From positions 1-12,427 of the forward strand of contig JAEWGQ010000162.1 in NCBI GenBank assembly GCA_023388235.1: 12,427 nucleotides of DNA, read 5' to 3'. Position numbers and translations under genes: made by a program. This stretch comes from Actinomycetes bacterium (GTDB lineage: Bacteria; Actinomycetota; Actinomycetes; Actinomycetales; Cellulomonadaceae). Shown here piece after piece: positions 7,283 to 12,427 of the stretch. Below the pieces are notes generated by a model. That model saw nothing but the letters and a program-made list of their open reading frames with translations, was not told the origin of the DNA and searched no databases. The stretch's first letter is position 1. Each line of letters starts with the position of its first letter.

Positions 7283-7308
7283 GGCGGGTGCGCCCCCGCG
7301 CGCCCGCC
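7283..7308 (+). other. RNA hairpin in the ugpE-ugpB gap, first of two
   Basis: An 11-bp stem (7283-7293 with 7298-7308), ten Watson-Crick pairs and one G-U, with a CCCC loop. No U-run follows, so it is not a classical terminator. Hairpins before the binding-protein gene of ABC operons often act as mRNA processing or stabilising elements that raise binding-protein output over permeases. That role is inferred here. Confidence 0.45.
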
Positions 7309-7313
7309 CCCGC

Positions 7314-7330
7314 GCACCGGACCCCGGTGC
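7314..7330 (+). other. RNA hairpin in the ugpE-ugpB gap, second of two
   Basis: A perfect 7-bp stem GCACCGG/CCGGTGC (7314-7320 with 7324-7330) with a 3-base loop. It ends 10 bases before the AAGGAG ribosome site of ugpB and leaves that site free. Together with the preceding hairpin it would protect or define the 5' end of a ugpB-ugpQ transcript. Confidence 0.4.
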
Positions 7331-7353
7331 CGAACCCCCGAAGGAGCACCCCC

Positions 7354-8727
7354 GTGTCCCACCCCCGCAGCCTCCTGCGTGACCGCCGCGTCACCGTCGG
7401 ACTGGCCGCCGCCGTCACCGGCGCGACGCTCGCCCTGACCGCGTGCGGCGGTCCGAGCGTCGGCGCCGAGACGACCGCCGGGGCCGCGCCGGCCGAGTCG
7501 ACCGACTGGTCGCAGGTCGAGCCCGCCTCCGAGATCACCTGGTGGAGCAACCACCCCGGCCAGTCGCAGGCCGTCGAGGAGCAGCTCATCGCCGCCTTCG
7601 AGGCGGAGAACCCCGACATCACGGTCAACCTCGTCACCGCCGGCGCGAACTACGACGAGGTCGCGCAGCGGTTCCAGGCCGCCTCGCAGACCGACGAGAA
7701 GCCCGACCTCGTCATCGCGTCCGACGTCTGGTGGTTCCGGTACCACCTGAACGACCAGATCATGCCGCTGGACGACGTCTTCGACTACCTCGAGGCCGAC
7801 GCCGACGACTTCCAGCCGGGCCTGTACGGCGACTACGAGTACGACGGCCGGCACTGGGCGGCGCCGTACGCCCGCTCGACGCCGCTGTTCTACTACAACA
7901 AGACGATGTGGCAGGCCGCCGGGCTGCCCGACCACGGGCCCGAGACGTGGGAGCAGCTGCAGGAGTGGAGCACCGCGCTGCGGGCGCAGGTGCCCGAGGG
8001 CGGCTCGCCGTTCGGCCTGAGCCTCGGCACCTCGTGGTCCGCCTGGTGGTTCGAGAACATGCTCTGGGGCCAGGGCGGGCAGTACTCCGACGAGTTCGAC
8101 GTCACCCTGGACTCCGACGAGGCGGTCGCGGGCGGCGCGTTCCTGCGCGACCTGTTCCACGGCGACGGCGCGATCGCCACGGTGTCGGCCGACGACGCGA
8201 TGACGGACTTCGCGTCCGGGCTGATCGCCTCCACCATCGGGTCCACCGGGTCGCTCAAGGGCGCGCTCGACGCCGCGTCGTTCGAGGTCGGCACCGCGTA
8301 CCTGCCCGACGGGCCCGCCGGCGGCGGCACGCCCACCGGCGGCACCGGCCTGGCGATCTCCTCGTCCAGCACCCCCGAGGAGCAGCTGGCCGCCGCGATG
8401 TTCCTGGCGTTCCTCACCGACACCGAGAACACCGCGACCTTCTCCCAGGCGACCGGCTACATGCCGGTTCGCACGTCGGCGGTCGAGTCCGACACCATGG
8501 AGGCCGTGTACGAGCAGTTCCCGCAGTTCCGCACCGCGGTGGACCAGCTCGCCGACAAGGCCCGCGCGCAGGACTACATCCGGGTGTTCGTCCCGGGGGC
8601 CGACGCGCTGCTGACCGACGCCCTGGAGCAGATCGTGCTCGAGGGCACCGACCCGGCCACGGCGTTCGCGTCGGTGACGCCGCAGATCGAGACCGCCTAC
8701 CGGGAGAACGTGGAGCCCTACCTGTGA
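7354..8727 (+). CDS. ugpB: ABC transporter substrate-binding lipoprotein, UgpB-like
   Basis: A 457-residue extracellular lipoprotein. The signal peptide (1-30) has positive residues, a hydrophobic core and the lipobox LTAC with the lipidated C31. A linker rich in Ala, Thr and Glu follows to about residue 55, then a family 1 solute-binding fold starting EITWWSNHPGQSQAVEEQL. Features shared with UgpB include the YYNKTMWQAAGLP stretch (180-192), the Gly/Thr/Ser-rich segment at 322-339, TGYMPVRTSA (367-376) and an Arg near the end (R410) that aligns by eye with the ligand-binding Arg of E. coli UgpB. It probably binds glycerol-3-phosphate or glycerophosphodiesters; M. tuberculosis UgpB prefers glycerophosphocholine. 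The GTG start has AAGGAG seven bases upstream. The stop overlaps ugpQ. A sugar ligand cannot be excluded by sequence alone. Confidence 0.88.
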   Translation: MSHPRSLLRDRRVTVGLAAAVTGATLALTACGGPSVGAETTAGAAPAESTDWSQVEPASEITWWSNHPGQSQAVEEQLIAAFEAENPDITVNLVTAGANYDEVAQRFQAASQTDEKPDLVIASDVWWFRYHLNDQIMPLDDVFDYLEADADDFQPGLYGDYEYDGRHWAAPYARSTPLFYYNKTMWQAAGLPDHGPETWEQLQEWSTALRAQVPEGGSPFGLSLGTSWSAWWFENMLWGQGGQYSDEFDVTLDSDEAVAGGAFLRDLFHGDGAIATVSADDAMTDFASGLIASTIGSTGSLKGALDAASFEVGTAYLPDGPAGGGTPTGGTGLAISSSSTPEEQLAAAMFLAFLTDTENTATFSQATGYMPVRTSAVESDTMEAVYEQFPQFRTAVDQLADKARAQDYIRVFVPGADALLTDALEQIVLEGTDPATAFASVTPQIETAYRENVEPYL

Positions 8728-9545
8728 CGGACACGTCCGCCGACCGGACCGGGGTCGCCCTCGCGGGCGGCCCCGGCACCGGGGTGCTCGCGCCGCTGGC
8801 CCACCGGCCCGCCGTGATCGCCCACCGCGGGAACTCCGCGGTCGCCCCGCAGAACACGCTCGCGGCGTTCGAGGCCGCCTGGCGCGCCGGCGCCGCGAGC
8901 ATCGAGATCGACATCCAGCCCACGGCCGACGGCCAGGTCGTCGTCATCCACGACGACACCGTGGACGCCACCACCGACGGCCAGGGCGTCGTGACCCGCA
9001 TGCCGCTGGACGCCCTGCGCGCCCTCGACGCCGGGTCCTGGTTCGCCGCGGCGTACGCCGGGCAGCGGGTGCCGACGTTCGCCGAGGTGCTGGACCTGCT
9101 GGTGCGGCGCCCCGGGATGGACCTGCTGCTCGAGCTCAAGGGCCCGTGGACCACGGAGCAGGTGCGGCCGGTCACCGCGGCGGTCCGCGCGGCCGGGCTG
9201 GCGGACCGGGTGGTCGCGCAGAGCTTTTGGCCGGAGTCGGTGCGCGCGCTGGCCGAGGCCGACCCGGGGCTGCGCCGCGGGCTGCTCGTCGCGCAGGTCG
9301 AGGACCCCGCGGCGCTGCTCGACCTCTGCGCCGACCTGGGCGTCGTCACCTGCAACCCCTACGGGCCGCTGCTCGTGCAGGACCCGGGCCTCGTCGCGCG
9401 CCTGCACGACGCCGGGATCCAGGTGATGGTCTGGACGCTGAACGAGCCGGAGCACTGGGCGGCGGCCGCCGCGCTCGGCGTCGACGCGGTCATCACCGAC
9501 CGGCCGGACCGGCTCGCCGGCTGGCTCGCGGCGCACCCCGGCTGA
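8724..9545 (+). CDS. ugpQ: Cytosolic glycerophosphodiester phosphodiesterase, UgpQ-like
   Basis: A 273-residue TIM-barrel enzyme that splits glycerophosphodiesters into glycerol-3-phosphate and an alcohol. Catalytic and metal residues are present: H34-R-G36, E61-I-D63 in the first acidic pair, H76-D77, and E137-L-K139. The closing VWTLNEPE (236-243) and TDRPD (258-262) are typical. The usual PENT motif reads PQNT (42-45), an E-to-Q change at a conserved position. No signal peptide is seen, so it should act inside the cell on diesters brought in by the upstream importer. Its GTG overlaps the ugpB stop (GTGA), with GGAG eight bases upstream, giving tight coupling. It sits where ugpC, the ATPase, lies in mycobacteria. 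Confidence in the family is high; the exact substrate is open. Confidence 0.93.
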   Translation: MTDTSADRTGVALAGGPGTGVLAPLAHRPAVIAHRGNSAVAPQNTLAAFEAAWRAGAASIEIDIQPTADGQVVVIHDDTVDATTDGQGVVTRMPLDALRALDAGSWFAAAYAGQRVPTFAEVLDLLVRRPGMDLLLELKGPWTTEQVRPVTAAVRAAGLADRVVAQSFWPESVRALAEADPGLRRGLLVAQVEDPAALLDLCADLGVVTCNPYGPLLVQDPGLVARLHDAGIQVMVWTLNEPEHWAAAAALGVDAVITDRPDRLAGWLAAHPG

Positions 9546-9580
9546 CCGGACGCCGGACGCGGGCGGGGGGCGTGGGGCGG

Positions 9581-9586
9581 TACCGT
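9581..9586 (+). promoter_or_regulatory. -10 element of dapA, leaderless type
   Basis: TACCGT fits TAnnnT and ends 6 bases before the dapA ATG at 9593, which would place the transcription start on or next to the ATG. The intervening GGCCCC is no ribosome site. The same arrangement is seen before thyA. It implies that dapA-rnj has its own promoter, independent of the ugp operon 47 bases upstream. Confidence 0.55.
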
Positions 9587-9592
9587 GGCCCC

Positions 9593-10507
9593 ATGCTCCC
9601 CGCCACCCCGTCGCGTCCGTTCGGCGCGGTGCTCACCGCGATGGTCACGCCGATGCGGGAGGACGGCGCGGTCGACCTGGACGCCGCCGTGCGCCTCGCG
9701 ACGCACCTGGTGGACCACGGGCACGACGGCCTGGTGCTCAACGGCACCACGGGGGAGTCGCCCACCACGCACGCCCCCGAGAAGGCCGAGCTGATCCGCG
9801 CCGTCGTCGCCGCGGTCGGCGACCGGGCCGCCGTCGTGGCCGGCGCGGGCTCCAACGACACGCTGCACGCCGTGCGCATGGCCGAGCAGGCCGCGGACGC
9901 CGGCGCCGACGGCCTGCTCGTCGTCAGCCCCTACTACTCCCGCCCGTCGCAGGACGGCGTCGTCCGGCACGTCACCGCGGTCGCGGACTCCACGCCGCTG
10001 CCCGTGATGCTCTACGACGTCCCGGGGCGCACCGGCGTGCGGTTCGCCCAGCCGACGCTCGACGCGCTCGCCGCGCACGACCGCGTGGTCGCGATCAAGG
10101 ACGCCACCGGCGACGTCTACACCGCCGCCAAGGCCGCCGCCCGCACCGGGCTCGCCTGGTACAGCGGCGACGACTCCCTGTACCTGCCGTTCCTGGCGCA
10201 CGGCGCCGCCGGCATCGTCAGCGTGGTCGGCCACGTCGCCGGCCCGCAGCTCGCCGCGATCACCGCGGCGCACGACGCGGGCGACCACGCCCGCGCGCTC
10301 CAGATCTTCCTGTCGATCGCACCGGCGGTCGACGCGCTCAACGGCCAGGGGTTCCAGGCGGTCGCCGCGAAGGCCGCCGTCTGGTCCCTCGGTCTCATCC
10401 CGTCCCGACACCTGCGGCTGCCGAACGTGGCCGCGTCGGACGACGACGTCGAGGCGGTGCGCGCGGGACTGCGCGCGGCGGGCCTGGACGTCGTCGCCAC
10501 CGCGTAA
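9593..10507 (+). CDS. dapA: 4-hydroxy-tetrahydrodipicolinate synthase
   Basis: A 304-residue cytosolic TIM-barrel enzyme that condenses pyruvate with aspartate semialdehyde, the first committed step to diaminopimelate and lysine. The Schiff-base lysine is K169 in VVAIKDATGD. The catalytic triad threonine and tyrosine are T53 (LNGTTGES, 49-56) and Y141 (MLYDVPGRTGV), and R146 gates the substrate carboxylate. Length and motifs are normal; the family also includes N-acetylneuraminate lyases, but GTTGES and the dapA-rnj context favour DapA. The ATG at 9593 was chosen for the -10 element just before it; longer upstream frames are not protein-like. The stop is 15 bases before rnj, so the two form an operon. 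Confidence 0.95.
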   Translation: MLPATPSRPFGAVLTAMVTPMREDGAVDLDAAVRLATHLVDHGHDGLVLNGTTGESPTTHAPEKAELIRAVVAAVGDRAAVVAGAGSNDTLHAVRMAEQAADAGADGLLVVSPYYSRPSQDGVVRHVTAVADSTPLPVMLYDVPGRTGVRFAQPTLDALAAHDRVVAIKDATGDVYTAAKAAARTGLAWYSGDDSLYLPFLAHGAAGIVSVVGHVAGPQLAAITAAHDAGDHARALQIFLSIAPAVDALNGQGFQAVAAKAAVWSLGLIPSRHLRLPNVAASDDDVEAVRAGLRAAGLDVVATA

Positions 10508-10522
10508 CCGACCAGGAGAAGC

Positions 10523-12208
10523 ATGTCCCACCCCCACCCCGACCTGACCCTGCCCCCCGCCCTGCCCGAGGGCGCTCTGCGCATCGTGGCCCTCGGCGGC
10601 CTCGGCGAGGTCGGCCGGAACATGGCCGTCCTCGAGTACGGCGGCCGGCTGCTCATCATCGACTGCGGGGTCCTGTTCCCCGAGGACCACCAGCCCGGCG
10701 TCGACCTGATCCTGCCGGACTTCGACTACATCGCCGACCGCATGGACGACGTCGACGGCATCGTGCTCACCCACGGGCACGAGGACCACATCGGCGCCGT
10801 GCCGTACCTGCTGCGCCTGCGCCGCGACATCCCGCTCATCGGCTCGCAGCTCACCCTCGCGTTCGTCGAGGCCAAGCTCAAGGAGCACCGCATCACGCCC
10901 CTGACGCACGCGGTGCGCGAGGGGCAGACCGAGCAGGTCGGCGCGTTCTCCTGCGAGTTCGTCGCCGTGAACCACTCGATCCCGGACGCGCTCGCCGTCG
11001 CCGTCACCACCCCCGCCGGCACCGTGCTGCACACCGGCGACTTCAAGATGGACCAGCTCCCGCTCGACGGCCGGATCACCGACCTGCGGGCGTTCGCGCG
11101 GCTGGGGGAGAAGGGCGTCGACCTGTTCATGGTCGACTCCACCAACGCCGAGGTGCCGGGCTTCGTCAGCCCCGAGCGCGAGATCGGCCCCGTGCTGGAC
11201 GGCGTGTTCGCGACGTCCGCCCGCAAGATCGTCGTCGCGTCGTTCTCCTCGCACGTGCACCGCGTGCAGCAGGTGCTCGACGCCGCCGCCGCGCACGACC
11301 GCAAGGTGGCGCTCGTCGGCCGGTCCATGATCCGCAACATGACGATCGCCGCCGAGCTCGGGTACCTCAAGGTGCCCGAGGGCGTGCTCGTCGACGCCAA
11401 GCGCCTCGACGGCGTCCGCGACGACGAGCTGGTGCTCATGTGCACCGGCTCCCAGGGCGAGCCGATGGCCGCGCTGTCCCGGATCGCGAACAACGACCAC
11501 AAGATCTCCGTCGGCCCCGGCGACACCGTCATCCTCGCGTCCTCCCTGATCCCCGGGAACGAGAACGCGGTGTACCGGGTCATCAACGGCCTCACCCGGC
11601 TCGGCGCCCGCGTCGTGCACGGCGGCAACGCCAAGGTGCACGTCTCCGGCCACGCGTCCGCCGGCGAGCTCCTGTACTGCTACAACATCCTGCGCCCGCG
11701 CAACGTCATGCCCGTGCACGGCGAGGTGCGGCACCTCGTCGCCAACGGCGCGCTCGCGGTGAAGTCCGGCGTCCCGGCCGACCGCGTCGTGCTCGCCGAG
11801 GACGGCGTCGTCGTCGACCTCGTCGACGGCCGCGCCAGCGTCGTCGGCGCCGTGCCCTGCGGGTACGTGTTCGTCGACGGGTCCTCCGTGGGCGGCATCA
11901 CCGAGGCCGACCTCAAGGACCGCCGGATCCTCGGCGACGAGGGGTTCATCTCCATCTTCGCCGTGGTCAGCAGCACCGACGGCACCGTGCTCGCCGACCC
12001 GCAGATCCACGCACGCGGGTTCGCCGAGGACACCGCGGTGTTCGACGACATCCTGCCCGAGGTCGTGTCGGCGCTCGAGGAGGCCTCGCGCGGCGGGGCG
12101 GTCGACACCTACCAGCTGCAGCAGGTCGTCCGGCGGGTCGTCGGGCGCTGGGTGTCGCACCGGCTGCGCCGGCGGCCGATGATCATCCCGGTGGTCGTCG
12201 AGGCGTAG
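10523..12208 (+). CDS. rnj: Ribonuclease J
   Basis: A 561-residue metallo-beta-lactamase/beta-CASP nuclease with both 5'-to-3' exonuclease and endonuclease activity, used in mRNA decay and rRNA maturation. Zinc ligands are H84, H86, D88 and H89 in LTHGHEDHIG, H151 in VNHSIPD, D173 in HTGDFK, and H399 in MPVHGE. The beta-CASP region holds STNAEVPGF (206-214), SFSSHVHR (240-247) and SGHAS (375-379). The C-terminal domain ends in a basic stretch (VVGRWVSHRLRRRPMI). Length is normal for the actinobacterial enzyme. AGGAG lies four bases before the ATG. dapA-rnj adjacency is widely conserved in actinobacteria. A strong hairpin begins ten bases after the stop. Confidence 0.97.
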   Translation: MSHPHPDLTLPPALPEGALRIVALGGLGEVGRNMAVLEYGGRLLIIDCGVLFPEDHQPGVDLILPDFDYIADRMDDVDGIVLTHGHEDHIGAVPYLLRLRRDIPLIGSQLTLAFVEAKLKEHRITPLTHAVREGQTEQVGAFSCEFVAVNHSIPDALAVAVTTPAGTVLHTGDFKMDQLPLDGRITDLRAFARLGEKGVDLFMVDSTNAEVPGFVSPEREIGPVLDGVFATSARKIVVASFSSHVHRVQQVLDAAAAHDRKVALVGRSMIRNMTIAAELGYLKVPEGVLVDAKRLDGVRDDELVLMCTGSQGEPMAALSRIANNDHKISVGPGDTVILASSLIPGNENAVYRVINGLTRLGARVVHGGNAKVHVSGHASAGELLYCYNILRPRNVMPVHGEVRHLVANGALAVKSGVPADRVVLAEDGVVVDLVDGRASVVGAVPCGYVFVDGSSVGGITEADLKDRRILGDEGFISIFAVVSSTDGTVLADPQIHARGFAEDTAVFDDILPEVVSALEEASRGGAVDTYQLQQVVRRVVGRWVSHRLRRRPMIIPVVVEA

Positions 12209-12217
12209 CGCCAGCCC

Positions 12218-12251
12218 CCGGGCCGGTCGGCCCCTCGGTCGACCGGCCCGG
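12218..12251 (+). terminator. Hairpin terminator after rnj
   Basis: A perfect 12-bp inverted repeat (12218-12229 with 12240-12251) extends inward by one G-U and two G-C pairs to a 15-bp stem with a 4-base CCTC loop. It starts 10 bases after the rnj stop. No U-run follows, as is usual for very GC-rich actinobacterial terminators. It sits between rnj and a new promoter, which supports a role as transcription end. Confidence 0.65.
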
Positions 12252-12269
12252 AATGGGGCGAAGTACCAC

Positions 12270-12275
12270 TATCCT
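12270..12275 (+). promoter_or_regulatory. -10 element for the last gene
   Basis: TATCCT matches TAnnnT and the TATAAT consensus at four of six positions. It lies 32 bases before the ATG at 12308. Unlike thyA and dapA, the leader here has a ribosome site (AGGAG, 12296-12300). No clear -35 is seen 17 bases upstream. Confidence 0.45.
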
Positions 12276-12307
12276 GGCGCTCCGCCCGAGCTCCCAGGAG
12301 ACCGCCC

Positions 12308-12427
12308 ATGTCCTCCCCGCACCCCACCGGCGCTCCGTCGCCGCACTCCTTCCCTGCCGCCGCCCCCGTTCTCGCCGGTCATGCCGGGGTGCCGAGGACG
12401 CCCGCCGCGTCACCGCGACCGGTGCCC
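12308..12427 (+). CDS. Start of an unidentified Pro/Ala-rich protein, cut by window end
   Basis: The first 40 codons are open to the window edge. The ATG has AGGAG seven bases upstream and a TATCCT promoter element before that, so the start is well supported although no family is recognised. The visible residues include 11 Pro and 8 Ala with scattered Ser, His and Gly, so this is a disordered N-terminal tail without signal peptide or membrane segment. Codons ending in T (CCT, GTT, GGT, CAT, GCT) are more frequent than in the neighbouring genes. In many actinobacteria an FtsK-type DNA translocase follows rnj and has a variable tail, but nothing visible here proves that. Confidence 0.6.
   Translation, partial: MSSPHPTGAPSPHSFPAAAPVLAGHAGVPRTPAASPRPVP

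Noticed and set aside
6316..8160. A 614-codon open frame on the minus strand
   Set aside because: It is a mirror of ugpE and ugpB with no motif or ribosome site, arising because stop codons are rare at this GC content.
9547..9560. Tandem CCGGACG repeat after ugpQ
   Set aside because: There are only two 7-base copies in GC-rich DNA and no pairing partner. It is most likely chance.
9359..12160. A 933-codon open frame on the minus strand
   Set aside because: It is antisense to ugpQ, dapA and rnj, all of which have complete motifs. Its translation is repetitive in Val, Asp, His, Arg and Gly, as expected from the reverse frame of GC3-rich genes.

Overview
The window is very GC-rich, with codon third positions almost all G or C, and its genes are of actinobacterial type: a diverged CBS-GGDEF-EAL protein, a ugpA-ugpE-ugpB transporter order like that of mycobacteria and corynebacteria, and a dapA-rnj pair. 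A Cellulomonas-like actinobacterium is the best guess, inferred from protein style and synteny rather than from a marker gene. I see no mobile element, CRISPR array, tRNA, rRNA or phage gene. The longest gap between genes is 184 bases (5182-5365), and it holds a likely control region.

Left part (4-4270, all minus strand). In the direction of transcription these are an aldehyde dehydrogenase of the succinate-semialdehyde type, a GNAT acetyltransferase 6 bases downstream of it, a small VOC/glyoxalase-fold protein, and a cytosolic CBS-GGDEF-EAL cyclic-di-GMP enzyme. The first two form a tight pair. The cyclic-di-GMP gene has its own upstream gap containing PHO-box-like 11-base direct repeats.

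Middle part (4350-9545, plus strand). Thymidylate synthase (thyA) is divergent from the dehydrogenase and seems to have a leaderless promoter. It is followed by a four-gene operon of two ABC permeases, a UgpB-like lipoprotein and a cytosolic glycerophosphodiester phosphodiesterase (ugpA-ugpE-ugpB-ugpQ type). The genes are coupled by ATGA and GTGA overlaps, except for a hairpin-rich gap before ugpB. No ATPase is encoded, so the importer must borrow one. The likely job is uptake of glycerophosphodiesters and their intracellular cleavage to glycerol-3-phosphate, as a source of phosphate and carbon. Three 11-base-spaced nTTCnnC units upstream resemble a PhoP binding site.

Right part (9581-12427, plus strand). 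dapA (lysine/diaminopimelate synthesis), again with a leaderless-type promoter, is followed 15 bases later by rnj (ribonuclease J). A strong hairpin follows. A new promoter with a good ribosome binding site then leads into a Pro/Ala-rich reading frame that runs off the window.

The most interesting inference is that the glycerophosphodiester operon and the cyclic-di-GMP gene both have PHO-box-like repeats in front of them. That would put cyclic-di-GMP turnover under phosphate control in this organism.
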